This document shows positions 7,217-16,266 of a stretch of 28,300 nucleotides of DNA, piece by piece. Under the pieces are notes generated by a model. The model did no database searches and was not told where the DNA came from. It saw only the letters and a program-made list of their open reading frames with translations. Location of the stretch: IMG/VR virus record IMGVR_UViG_3300032516_000144, positions 1 to 28,300 of that record; one strand, written 5' to 3'. This DNA comes from a virus. The position numbers and the translations under genes were made by a program. Each line of letters starts with the position of its first letter. Position 1 is the stretch's first letter.

Positions 7217-10200
7217 TTATGAGACGGTGATCCATCCGTTCGCGGTGTAGATTTTAACGACGGACCCGTTAACCCAAACGTCCCCGAGCGTCCCGAAGGC
7301 CGGAGTCGTTCCTGAATTGTGTACGGTAGCGACCGGCCGGGAGTCGACCATGAGCGAGGCCCCGGTGAGGATCATAGACCCGGAGGTCATCACGCTTTTC
7401 AGCTTGTCTGAGGCGTAGATCTGCAGCCCGGTATCGTTCGCAAAAAGATATGTGTCGTTGTAGATCTCGACCTTCACGTCGTCTACAAAAATGTCCGAGA
7501 GCCCTTGATTGCCCGTCGAGATCGCCGTCCCATAGAACCGTAACGCAAGCTCGAAATAGCTCGTCGCGAGAGACGGGACGACAAAGTCCGCGGTGTATTC
7601 ACTCCACGCGGCCCCCGGGGATCCGACGGAGGTGTGCGTAAACCTCTGGCTCCAATCATGGGCCCCGACGATCGCGACTCCGGGAGGGGCCGCTCCCCCG
7701 TATAGCCAGACGGAAATCTTGATGTGCTTTCCGACCATGAGCAGGAGATCGTCGGAGCGAGTGAATTGTTTGTAGACGACGGCCTCGAAGGCCCCGGTCG
7801 CCGGGCACGTCAGGGAGCTCAAGTTTACCTTGAGCGCCCCCGTCGCGTTATGCCCGGTCGTCCCGTCTCGCGTCGCCGTCGGCCCGCTCGCGTTGACGAA
7901 ACGGATCGACCACCCCCCGGCGGTCGAAAGGAAATTGAGGACGTTCGCGTAGTCGTAGACAGAGGTGCTCATATTCGAGAGCGTCGGGGAGGGAGTGCTC
8001 ATAGCAAATTTCCCGACCTTCAGCCGATCGGTGGATGAAATCGCCACCCCCAGACCGCTGAATCCCGAAGACCCATTCCAAGTCGATTCCAGTCTGACGG
8101 TCGCCGTTCCGTTCGTGTGGGAAAGTTTTGTCGAATCGAACGACCATCCAGCAATAGTGTTGTACGTGTCGTGAATCGCGGCTCCGCTCCCTACCGCATT
8201 GACAAGCGCGCTCAATGTAAAGTAGTCGTTCCCCTCATGATCCATCATTTGCAATCCGTACCACACCCCCACGGACGCGCCTTCCCCGTAGTCCTGCAAC
8301 GTGCGGGAGTTGGGGTTGTTCGTCTTGAGCGTTGTCGCAGAACCCGCGATACGCCCGAGCACGAGGTGCCCAGCGTTGTACGACGACCACCACCGAATCG
8401 AAAATCCCGTGAGGTTCGATTGTGATTGATACCAGTTCGACACGCTGTTCAATCCCGACACGGCGCTTGACATGATGACGGAAGGCTTGCTCGTACCCGT
8501 CGTGTCGGCAGACGCGATACGGTCAAGCGAGAGATTCCACCCAGCGATTGTCGCTGTCCCGCTCGTCGGGAGGCTGATGAACGGCGAAGTGCTCCCAGTC
8601 TTGTACGCGCGGAACCCGTCGGATTTGCTAATGATTACGCCCGTAAACGTGGCAACGCCGTGCGGTGCATAGTTGCCAATATATACGCCGTCGTTTGTCG
8701 AGGACAGATACAACGTGGACGCCGCGGTCTTGACAGAAAGACCTTGCGAGGAAACCGCGACGACGGGATTCTGCATGTACCCGCCGAAGCCGCCGACGTT
8801 CGCCCACATGCCGTACACCTCTGTTGCCGATGACCCTACGCCGTCTGTCGGCTGATACGGCGATGCGTCAGGAGATTCTTCGAGTTGCGCGCCGTACACG
8901 TAGATCGTCGTGGAGTTGTCGCCTTGCGTGAGTTGCGCGTAAACGGTGTAAGCGAGTTGCGCGCCTGTCGCCGTGCTCGTTCCCGTAACGACGTAACGCT
9001 TGAATGCTGAAGTGAGGGTGACCGCGAGCGAGGCGATACCAGCGTAGTCCGTCCATCTGGCGATATCCATTGTGAACGCCTCGCCACCAGAAGCACCACG
9101 CGCCCACACGCTGAGCGTGAACGTCTTCGTGCCGACGGCTGTCGTCGTATTGTTGAAACGGTAGGGGTTTGTACCACCACTCCTCACCCACCGCGTTGCG
9201 TTCTGCCCGCCGTCTGGTGTCAGGATTCCAGCAAATCGGTCGCTCAACGTGATTCCCGAGGAGCCTGGGTCAGTCCACGTTGTAAACAGTTCGCTATCTA
9301 CTGAGAGTAGTTGAACCTTTATCTTGCCAGCGTAGAACGATGGGCTGATTTGCTGTGCGCCTGTCGTCGTCGTGCCGCCGACGGCAAGGGTGCCGACAAT
9401 CTTTGCGTTTCCTTCAAGGTACAAGTTGTTCGAGTAAAGCCCGTATCCCGCGAGCGTGCCGAAGGTCGTCGTTTGAATCGCGACAATGTTTCCGAGACGC
9501 GCCCGTACCGAAAGATTGGTACTCACCGCAGGATGTGTTGTCCATGTCACGATCTGCGCGTACGGCGAGTTCACCGCATTCGCACCGTCAATCGCATTGA
9601 CCTCGTAGTACCCGTTCCCTGTCGTTCCATAGTCCAACGCAAGCGTACCCTCCGGTACGACCTGCGATGTTCCCATATCACCCGCGTTCGGCGCAGAGGA
9701 GCGCAAGAACGTGTACGTCTGTGTCTTCGCGGTCGTATCCGTACTCACCCACGTAATCGTACCCCAACAGTCCCATATTGTCAGGTCGAGATTTGTCCGC
9801 GAGAATGTTCTGATACGGATGACATCGCTATTGACAAACACCTTTGCATCTTGAAACCCCGCAAAACTTTCCACCACCAGTGTTGCAGTCCCCCCTGCGG
9901 CGGGGGATGTGAACGACTTAATCTTGGCGACAGACTTGCAGATGATCTGTCCCCCTGCAAGTGCCTGTTCCAAATCCGCGATGAAACTCTTGACGTGCAT
10001 CTCATCCACGAACAGGTAGCGGAAGTCGGCATCGCCGCTTGCCGTAATTTTCCATCCCGTTGTCTGCGAAGCATAGGTCGGTGAGGAAAGCGCACCTGTG
10101 AACTTGACACCACTATCTGCGGCGGCGATCACGACAGCATTGGCGGCCAGCGCGGTATTGTATATTCTCCACGACGTTCCATCCATGACCGTCTGCCACT

Positions 10201-11128
10201 TCTCGACGCCGGCCACCTGAGCAATGATATCGGGCGTCGTCGTGTTGATTGTGATCTGTCCCGTTTGCCTCGTGTTGCCGCTCGCGTCGATCTGAAATTT
10301 CGGCGTCGCGAGAGTCCCCGAGGATCCGTCGAATTTCAGCACGTTGTCCGAGGCCGTTACTCCGATTCTCCATGCGACGATTGCCGCCTGAGTAATCGAG
10401 ATCGCGCATATCGACCCCGTCGCTCCGCCGACGTTGAAAATCTGCTCGCTCGTTGACGCTCCCGCGCCAACATTCAAGAAACTCGAGATCGTCGCGTTTG
10501 CGAACGTCGGGCTCGCCGCGGTGTGTAGATCCTGCGGCCCGGTGAAGGTCCACGTCCGGTCCGCCGAGAGATCTTGTGCCCCCGTCGGCGATACCGAAAT
10601 GCGGTTCGTCGTCCCGACCATAGTGAGGGACCGCGCCGAGGTCTGAAAAGCTGAGGCGTGATTTCCGTCGAGGAGGTCCGCGTTCAGATTTGTGTTGACC
10701 GTCGTCGAGGTAATGGAGAATGGAGACGTCCCCGTCGCCTGAGAGAGTGTCGCCCGGAGGAATGTCGGAGAGGCCCCGGAGTGAATATCTTGAGGCCCGG
10801 TGAGCGTGATCGTCCCGTCGGCGTCGTCGGTTACGGTAACGCGATTTGTTGTCCCGGAGATCCACGAGGCGGCCGGAGAGGAAACGAGATTTTTCGACCC
10901 GTCCGTTGCGACGAGGCGCGACGCGGTGAGGCCCGAGAGATTGAGTCCGGCGAGGGTGAAAGATCCGGCCGTGATCGAGCCGGAGATCCAGAGGTTCCCC
11001 GTCTGAACGGAGGCCGGAGAGAGAAAGATCGCGTTTGAAATGATGTCGGCGACGCCCGAATTCCATTTCCCGCGCCCGGTGTTCGGCGTGTCTGTTGTCG
11101 CGACGCTTGAGAAAGTCGGTACGCTCAT
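7217..11128 (-). CDS. Long tail fibre / central tail protein with carbohydrate-binding-like domains
   Basis: A 1303-residue protein starting MSVPTFSSVATTDTPN. The ATG at 11128 overlaps the previous stop as ATGA; the longer frame upstream is spurious. Residues 92-123 and 172-209 are two copies of a fibre module (GTTNRVTVT...TGPQDIH.GASPTF), with NLNADLLDGNHASAF between them, all typical of phage side fibres. Around residues 390-420 is YLFVDEMHVKSFIADLEQAL, which I have seen in phage tip proteins. At least two jelly-roll, CBM-like segments follow (near TFTLSVWARG and near HIKISVWLYGG). The last residues (GDVWVNGSVVKIYTANGWI) look like a short tip motif. The likely role is receptor or glycan binding at the tail tip. 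The middle, about residues 330-1030, differs in composition from both ends. Confidence 0.8.
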   Translation of the reverse strand: MSVPTFSSVATTDTPNTGRGKWNSGVADIISNAIFLSPASVQTGNLWISGSITAGSFTLAGLNLSGLTASRLVATDGSKNLVSSPAASWISGTTNRVTVTDDADGTITLTGPQDIHSGASPTFLRATLSQATGTSPFSITSTTVNTNLNADLLDGNHASAFQTSARSLTMVGTTNRISVSPTGAQDLSADRTWTFTGPQDLHTAASPTFANATISSFLNVGAGASTSEQIFNVGGATGSICAISITQAAIVAWRIGVTASDNVLKFDGSSGTLATPKFQIDASGNTRQTGQITINTTTPDIIAQVAGVEKWQTVMDGTSWRIYNTALAANAVVIAAADSGVKFTGALSSPTYASQTTGWKITASGDADFRYLFVDEMHVKSFIADLEQALAGGQIICKSVAKIKSFTSPAAGGTATLVVESFAGFQDAKVFVNSDVIRIRTFSRTNLDLTIWDCWGTITWVSTDTTAKTQTYTFLRSSAPNAGDMGTSQVVPEGTLALDYGTTGNGYYEVNAIDGANAVNSPYAQIVTWTTHPAVSTNLSVRARLGNIVAIQTTTFGTLAGYGLYSNNLYLEGNAKIVGTLAVGGTTTTGAQQISPSFYAGKIKVQLLSVDSELFTTWTDPGSSGITLSDRFAGILTPDGGQNATRWVRSGGTNPYRFNNTTTAVGTKTFTLSVWARGASGGEAFTMDIARWTDYAGIASLAVTLTSAFKRYVVTGTSTATGAQLAYTVYAQLTQGDNSTTIYVYGAQLEESPDASPYQPTDGVGSSATEVYGMWANVGGFGGYMQNPVVAVSSQGLSVKTAASTLYLSSTNDGVYIGNYAPHGVATFTGVIISKSDGFRAYKTGSTSPFISLPTSGTATIAGWNLSLDRIASADTTGTSKPSVIMSSAVSGLNSVSNWYQSQSNLTGFSIRWWSSYNAGHLVLGRIAGSATTLKTNNPNSRTLQDYGEGASVGVWYGLQMMDHEGNDYFTLSALVNAVGSGAAIHDTYNTIAGWSFDSTKLSHTNGTATVRLESTWNGSSGFSGLGVAISSTDRLKVGKFAMSTPSPTLSNMSTSVYDYANVLNFLSTAGGWSIRFVNASGPTATRDGTTGHNATGALKVNLSSLTCPATGAFEAVVYKQFTRSDDLLLMVGKHIKISVWLYGGAAPPGVAIVGAHDWSQRFTHTSVGSPGAAWSEYTADFVVPSLATSYFELALRFYGTAISTGNQGLSDIFVDDVKVEIYNDTYLFANDTGLQIYASDKLKSVMTSGSMILTGASLMVDSRPVATVHNSGTTPAFGTLGDVWVNGSVVKIYTANGWITVS

Positions 11129-11646
11129 GTCAGACTCGAGTAAACATAGGTGGTGTCGCCGAGGGGAGCGACGTCGTCCTGTCCCCACGAGAGCCATGCC
11201 GCAAACTCCCCGATCGGTAGGACCGGCCCGCTCGGAGTCGTGAGACTTTCAAAAACGAGAGTCAGCCCGTCTTTGTAGTCCGTCGTCGTGAGGTGCACCG
11301 GGACGACGTCGGTCAACATAAAAAGCATGTCGGTCGTCGCGTTGAACCGAAACGGATTTCCGTCTCGGAACCTGTAGAGCGAGACCGCCTTTCCCTTGTA
11401 CGCGCAGATCGTCGAATACTTTGTCGACGGGCTCGCGTATTTCCAGAGGTTCAGCGTGATCGCGACGCGCCACCGCTCGGCCCTAAAGATCAGAGCCCGG
11501 TCGAGCGCGATCTCGGACTCGTGCTCGATATACTCCGTCGACGGAGTGAGCTCCGTTACGAGGGCGAAATCGAGGTCGACGGAGACCGCGTCTCCTGCTC
11601 CGCGGTGATAAATGAACCGGGGCCCCTGTGTTCCATGGATCGACAC
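11125..11646 (-). CDS. Tail-tip protein, paralogue B of a tandem pair
   Basis: A 173-residue protein with GTG start at 11646, three bases after the preceding stop. It aligns along most of its length with the 144-residue protein encoded just upstream. Shared features are an N-terminal GxxGxxxPRFIYxxG, VDLxxxxx with a TxYxExxS segment, an LxLxKY strand, KYSTIxxYKGxxVxLY, and a C-terminal LTTTDYKDGLxLxF. The extra 30 residues are at the C-terminus (VLPIGEFAAWLSWGQDD). The position between the hub-like protein and the long fibre, and the beta-rich pattern, suggest a tail-tip or baseplate connector component (Dit-like in position). No named family is recognised. Confidence 0.65.
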   Translation of the reverse strand: MSIHGTQGPRFIYHRGAGDAVSVDLDFALVTELTPSTEYIEHESEIALDRALIFRAERWRVAITLNLWKYASPSTKYSTICAYKGKAVSLYRFRDGNPFRFNATTDMLFMLTDVVPVHLTTTDYKDGLTLVFESLTTPSGPVLPIGEFAAWLSWGQDDVAPLGDTTYVYSSLT

Positions 11647-11649
11647 GGT

Positions 11650-12084
11650 CTATGCCTGTAGGACTGTGTCGGCCGAGACGAAGAGGAGGATGAGTCCGTC
11701 TTTGTAGTCGGTCGTCGTGAGAAAAAATGGAGTGATCTCCTTGAGCACAAAGAGCGCGTCCGTCGTCCCCGTTTTGTAGAACGGGGCCCCGTCGGCGTGG
11801 AGGTAAAGCGTAACGAGCCGCCCCTTGTACGTCGCGATCGTTGAATATTTTCCCGCGGGCGTCGGGGCCGTCGTGTGTTTGTAGAGGTGGTATTTCACCT
11901 CGACCTCCCAATGCGTTCCCCGGGCGAGGAGATCCCGGTCCCCGGTGATCGCGGAGCGCTGCTCGACGTAGTCCGTCGTCGGTTCGCTCCGCTGAATGAT
12001 CCCATAGGTGAGGTCGACTGTAACCTCTCCCCCTCCCCCATGATTGTAGATAAATCGCGGGCACGTCGTCCCGAAAATTCCCAT
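11650..12084 (-). CDS. Tail-tip protein, paralogue A of a tandem pair
   Basis: A 144-residue protein starting MGIFGTTCPRFIYNHGGGG, with ATG at 12084, two bases after the stop of the hub-like gene; no strong ribosome binding site is seen, so it may depend on translation of the gene before it. It shares its whole plan with the next gene, including FIYxxG, WxVxxxxxLxKx, KYSTIATYKGR and FFLTTTDYKDGL. The pair looks like an old tandem duplication, as the proteins are now clearly diverged. A hetero-oligomeric ring at the tail tip would explain keeping both, but that is inference. The function is unknown beyond the structural setting. Confidence 0.65.
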   Translation of the reverse strand: MGIFGTTCPRFIYNHGGGGEVTVDLTYGIIQRSEPTTDYVEQRSAITGDRDLLARGTHWEVEVKYHLYKHTTAPTPAGKYSTIATYKGRLVTLYLHADGAPFYKTGTTDALFVLKEITPFFLTTTDYKDGLILLFVSADTVLQA

Positions 12085-12086
12085 GC

Positions 12087-13385
12087 TTAGGTCCCGAGAT
12101 AGAGAGCGTCGATCTCCGTCTGAGAGTCGGCGATCTTTTTCTTCATGCTGATGATCTGGTATTTGTTGCCGTTGGAATCAGAGAAGCTCTTCGTGAAATC
12201 CATCGTAACGCCCGCGACGACAAAAGAGTCCACCCGGCAAGCGTCGAGGTTCCCTGTGTGCGCGAGCCACCAATTAACTCCATGCTCCCCGTAGTCGTTT
12301 TGGGCCCCGGCGTTGACGTCCGCGCTCCCGACGCGATAGACGTCGTAGGTCGTCGCGGAGCGGACCGCCTTGATGTTCGTATATCTCTCATCGTAGAACG
12401 AGGAGACGAGCGCCGTCCCCCGGTCGAAGCGCTTCTCGTCGAGGGCGTTGTAGGTCCCGGCGCTGTAGGGAACGATCGTAACCCCGCCCGCGAAGACGCC
12501 CATCGAGACGTAGTCGATCGGGAAAAATCGGTACGCGCATTTCCGGGAGAGGATCCGCGGGAGCGTCTGAGTGTTCCCCGAGTCGTAGTAAAATAGCTGA
12601 TGAAAAAACGCTTTCCTCTTGTGGAGGAAGCCGGTGAAGCAGCCCCAATCAATCGCGAGCTTGCGGAGTACGTCGCCCATCGTTTTGAGTCCGTACCCGT
12701 ACTGAAAAAAGAGCGGATCGTCGAGCTGATATAATTCGCTGAAAGTTAGATTGCTGAGGACCGGCGTATTCGCCGGCTTGACGACGCCGTAGTACGTCCA
12801 CCCTTGCCGGACCGTGAGAGAGGAGTCGGCGAGGGCGATCGAGCTGTCCACGAGCTTGTATATCTGCTGGATCAGCCACGGCAAGGAATACCACGTCGAG
12901 GCGGTGAGCCCGAGCGTATTGATCGGCGTCGTCCCGTCAGCCGCGAAGAGCTGCATCTCGTTCAGCTTTATCGACGCGGCCTCGACCTTCATCGAGACCT
13001 TGCGTTCGTCGAGATCGTAGTCAATGGAATCTGAGACGAGTCGCCCGACGTATTCCTCTGTCCCGTTGATCTTGAGCGTGATGAGCGTCTCATACTGCAA
13101 ATTCGTCGCCGGGAAAAGCAGCTTAAAGAGGCAGAGAGTCGGGCCCGAAAAGTCGCCGTCGCGATCGAAGAGAGAGAACGCATACTCGCCCGGGACGATC
13201 AGCCCGTCGTCGAGGGCATAGTCCCACGCGACGGATCCCCAATCCGCGACGCGGATCCCGAGCTCCGAAAACGAGTGAGCACCGCTCCCGCTTTCGTAGC
13301 GCGTGAATTGAATTACAATCTGCGCCGTGTCCCCCGCGGTGTTGATAACCTCCGCTGCCGAGGTGAGTGTCGTATAGACGGCCAT
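12087..13385 (-). CDS. Probable tail hub / baseplate protein following the tape measure
   Basis: A 432-residue protein starting MAVYTTLTSAAEVINTAG, with ATG one base after the tape measure stop. The first 130 residues are beta-rich, with GEYAFSLFDRDGDF and EEYVGRLVSDSIDYDLDE, the pattern of a hub domain in which a short-range deflection is followed by a strand pair. The middle is helical around TFSELYQLDDPLFFQYGYG and LRKLAIDWGCFTGFLHK. The end returns to strands (KYQIISMKKKIADSQTEID). In siphophages the gene after the tape measure codes for Dit or the Tal/hub protein that closes the tube. I read it as a hub-type protein on position and domain style; no peptidase or hydrolase motif is seen. 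Confidence 0.6.
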   Translation of the reverse strand: MAVYTTLTSAAEVINTAGDTAQIVIQFTRYESGSGAHSFSELGIRVADWGSVAWDYALDDGLIVPGEYAFSLFDRDGDFSGPTLCLFKLLFPATNLQYETLITLKINGTEEYVGRLVSDSIDYDLDERKVSMKVEAASIKLNEMQLFAADGTTPINTLGLTASTWYSLPWLIQQIYKLVDSSIALADSSLTVRQGWTYYGVVKPANTPVLSNLTFSELYQLDDPLFFQYGYGLKTMGDVLRKLAIDWGCFTGFLHKRKAFFHQLFYYDSGNTQTLPRILSRKCAYRFFPIDYVSMGVFAGGVTIVPYSAGTYNALDEKRFDRGTALVSSFYDERYTNIKAVRSATTYDVYRVGSADVNAGAQNDYGEHGVNWWLAHTGNLDACRVDSFVVAGVTMDFTKSFSDSNGNKYQIISMKKKIADSQTEIDALYLGT

Positions 13386-13386
13386 T

Positions 13387-16257
13387 CTACCGGACCCTCA
13401 TATAAGACTTCGTCGCCCGCTTGTTCGCGTAGTAAATGTCCTCGCCCTGAATGCGGCCGACGGACTCGACTTTAATCGACCCGGAGACGGACTGCCTCCG
13501 GCTGTTCACGAGGTTCATATTGAGAACGTCGAGCTTTTGGAGCAGCGCCGCCGTCCCGTCCGCGCCCGAGCCCGAGGGACTCCCGGCCGGAGTTACGGAG
13601 ACCCTCTCGCCACTCTCGACCATGAGAGGATATGAGTCGTTTGGAAATCCCCCCGGGACGACGAAGGATCCGCCCCCTGCCATGCGCCGGAGTCCGTGAG
13701 GACCGCCGAGGAACGTCCCGCCCGAGTGAGCGACCCACTCCCCGCCGCCGCCGGAGATAATCTTCCCTCCGCCCGCCGCTCCGCTGAGTCCGAGTGAAGC
13801 CACGTTAAAGAGCGCTTCCATGAACCACGAGGCCGCCATCTCGGCCGCCATGCGGGCGAGCTGCGCGATAACGGAGTCCACGAGCCCGGTGAAGATCCTT
13901 TCGATCCCCTCGGAAAAGTCGATCGTTCCCCGAGTCATTTCGTCGAGCGTCGACCCCCACGACGCGCCGAGATCCCCTTCGAGGCCCTCGAGGGCGCGGG
14001 CGATCTCCTTGTGCTGCTTTCGGAATTGCTCTTTTGCGTGATCCTTTTTCCCTTGTGCATAGACGCCCGCCTGCATCGCGTTTTCTTTTTCTCCCGCGAC
14101 GGCGAAGGTCCCGATATCCCGGAGCTCTTGATTTGTCCCGTTCTTCTTATTGAATTCTTCGATCTCCCGGTTCTTCTCCTCGAGGGCAAGGATCTGATAT
14201 TTCAGTTGATCGTCGAGGTATGCTTTGTATTCGGCGTTCGTGAGCGCGAAGTTTTTGATCTGTTGATCGACGAGCTCCCGGTTATAGTTTTTCATCTCGG
14301 AGGTGTAGGCCGCCTCCTTCGCGAGGATCTCATTCCGGGCCGCCTTTTGTCGATCGACCTCGCGGCGCGTCGCCTCGATCTCCGACTTCTCGTAGGTGAG
14401 CGCGACGGCCCTCCGGTCGTTCGCCTCGGCCTCCGCTGAGTACGCCGTATCTTTCCCCGGCCTTTCCTTCGCGAGCCGCCGCCGGTCGTCGATCTCGCGG
14501 AGCGCGGCTGCCCGGGCGTCGATCGCCTCCTGCATTGAGCGCTGCCACTCCTCTTCGTGAGAGGCCGCGTTGAGGGCGTCCTTCGCGGCGAGATACCGAC
14601 GATATGCCTCGAGCTCCTGCTTGAGCTGCTCTTCCGTTTTTTTCACCGGGTCCAAAGATCCGGGCCGGGCCGGGCCCGCCTTCTCGTCGAGATACGCGCC
14701 GGAGAGGATCCCTTTCTCTTTTTGGATCCCGGAGAGGCGATCGCCGAGAGACTTCACCTTGTCGTTCATCTCCCTGAGCTCCTCGGGCGTGTAGCTCGAG
14801 GGGAGACCCTTCGACGCGCCGCCGCGGTTCATCGAGGTCGTGTAATCGGTGTAGGTCCCTTTCTGGATCTTGAATTTCAGATCCTCCATTTGCGCCTTCG
14901 TGCTCGCCTCGTCCGCCTCGACGGCCTTGAGCTTGATCTCGTTCATATACTTCAGGTGATTTTGCTCCTCGACGATCATGGCGCGGAGCTTGCCAGTATT
15001 GACCGAGATCGCGTTGCCGTATTTATCCCACCCGTCGATCGCCCCGGGGAATGCGTTCGCGAGCTCCTCGATCGCCGCCGTGAGCTCCTTGTCCTCCTCG
15101 AGGTTCCGATTCTGTTTGCTTGAAAGGTAGTCGTAGGTATTCGCCGTCTGCCAGACGTATGCGCCCTGCTTTTGGACCTTCGTCGAGAGCTTGTCGAGCT
15201 CGAGGTTCATATCCTTCGGGAGGGCCTTGAGGAAACCGGCTGCGAGCGGCTCGAGGGCCCCCTCGATCATTTCCCCGACGGAGCGCTTTATCCGGGAAAA
15301 GGCCGCGGAGATCGCTCCCTCATACGCATCCATGTCGTCTTGCGTGTTCCGGGCGAAGCCGCCGATCTTTTTCTCGAGCTTAGCAAAGATCATTTCCTGC
15401 GCCTCGGCCGCCTTGCCGGTATCGACGAGCGCCTGTATCGCCTCCTTCTCGTCCTTCGAGAATTTAATCCCGGACCGCCCGAGCCGGGTGAGACCCTCGG
15501 CCGGATTGTCGAGCGCGATACCGACGGAGAGCGCCGCGCCCTTGAGGTCCGTGTCCATCTTCCGAGAGAGGTCGATCACAATTTGCGTCGCCCGGGGGAG
15601 CGAGTCCTTCGAGATCTTGTCGAAGGTTAAGAGGAACGTAGAGAGATCGAGGACCTCGTTCGTCTTGACGGCGTATTTGTTGAATTCCGCGAGGCGCGTC
15701 GCCATGGAGAGGATCCCGCCCGCGGTGTACTCTCCCTCTTTTCCCATCGAATGAATTGTCGAGTCGACGCCCTTGAGGGCCCGCTTCCTCGCCTCGAATG
15801 CTTCGAGACTCGTCCCGAGGAAATCGAATGCCATCTTTGTAATCTTGATCGCCCCGGCCACGCCGATAAAACCGACGACCATTTTCGTGAGCTCGGGAGG
15901 GAGTCCCATGAAGGGAGCGGCGATCCCCTTCCCGGCCGACACTCCGGCCTTGTTGAGCCCGAGGAGCTTCGCCTCGACTGTCCCGAGGACGTTTCGCGTC
16001 CGGTCGATCGAGGCAATATCCGCGTTGAGGGCAATCTTTTGATCGAGCTTGGATTTGAGCGCCGAGTGCATCTTCTGCACGTCGGCGAGCGACTTCGTCG
16101 CCATGCTGTTGTTAACGGCGAGCTTCGTCCGCGAGAATTCCCCCTCGATCTTCGCGGCCGAGGTCGCCGCGGCCGCCTCGATAGACTTAAATTGCGAGAG
16201 GATCTTGTCGGCCTTCGCCGCGATCTCTACATAAACCTCGCCGAGTTTGTCAGCCAC
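13387..16257 (-). CDS. Tail tape measure protein
   Basis: A 956-residue protein with GTG start at 16257, nine bases after the frameshift product stop, with AGGA in front. The N-terminus (VYVEIAAKADKILSQFKSIE) is the helical opening usual for tape measures. A hydrophobic pair of helices lies near residues 125-150 (MVVGFIGVAGAIKITKMAF). Residues 540-740 are highly charged and helical (EEEWQRSMQEAID, KSEIEATRREVDRQ). The C-terminal part has small-residue helices (MAAEMAASWFMEALFNVAS) and a Gly-rich end with VPGGFPNDSYPLMVESGERV, as in lambda-type tape measures. It sets tail length and helps DNA entry. By the usual 0.15 nm per residue, 956 residues predict a tail of roughly 140 nm. It lies between the chaperone and the tail-tip genes, as expected. 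Confidence 0.93.
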   Translation of the reverse strand: MADKLGEVYVEIAAKADKILSQFKSIEAAAATSAAKIEGEFSRTKLAVNNSMATKSLADVQKMHSALKSKLDQKIALNADIASIDRTRNVLGTVEAKLLGLNKAGVSAGKGIAAPFMGLPPELTKMVVGFIGVAGAIKITKMAFDFLGTSLEAFEARKRALKGVDSTIHSMGKEGEYTAGGILSMATRLAEFNKYAVKTNEVLDLSTFLLTFDKISKDSLPRATQIVIDLSRKMDTDLKGAALSVGIALDNPAEGLTRLGRSGIKFSKDEKEAIQALVDTGKAAEAQEMIFAKLEKKIGGFARNTQDDMDAYEGAISAAFSRIKRSVGEMIEGALEPLAAGFLKALPKDMNLELDKLSTKVQKQGAYVWQTANTYDYLSSKQNRNLEEDKELTAAIEELANAFPGAIDGWDKYGNAISVNTGKLRAMIVEEQNHLKYMNEIKLKAVEADEASTKAQMEDLKFKIQKGTYTDYTTSMNRGGASKGLPSSYTPEELREMNDKVKSLGDRLSGIQKEKGILSGAYLDEKAGPARPGSLDPVKKTEEQLKQELEAYRRYLAAKDALNAASHEEEWQRSMQEAIDARAAALREIDDRRRLAKERPGKDTAYSAEAEANDRRAVALTYEKSEIEATRREVDRQKAARNEILAKEAAYTSEMKNYNRELVDQQIKNFALTNAEYKAYLDDQLKYQILALEEKNREIEEFNKKNGTNQELRDIGTFAVAGEKENAMQAGVYAQGKKDHAKEQFRKQHKEIARALEGLEGDLGASWGSTLDEMTRGTIDFSEGIERIFTGLVDSVIAQLARMAAEMAASWFMEALFNVASLGLSGAAGGGKIISGGGGEWVAHSGGTFLGGPHGLRRMAGGGSFVVPGGFPNDSYPLMVESGERVSVTPAGSPSGSGADGTAALLQKLDVLNMNLVNSRRQSVSGSIKVESVGRIQGEDIYYANKRATKSYMRVR

Positions 16258-16266
16258 GGAGCGTCC

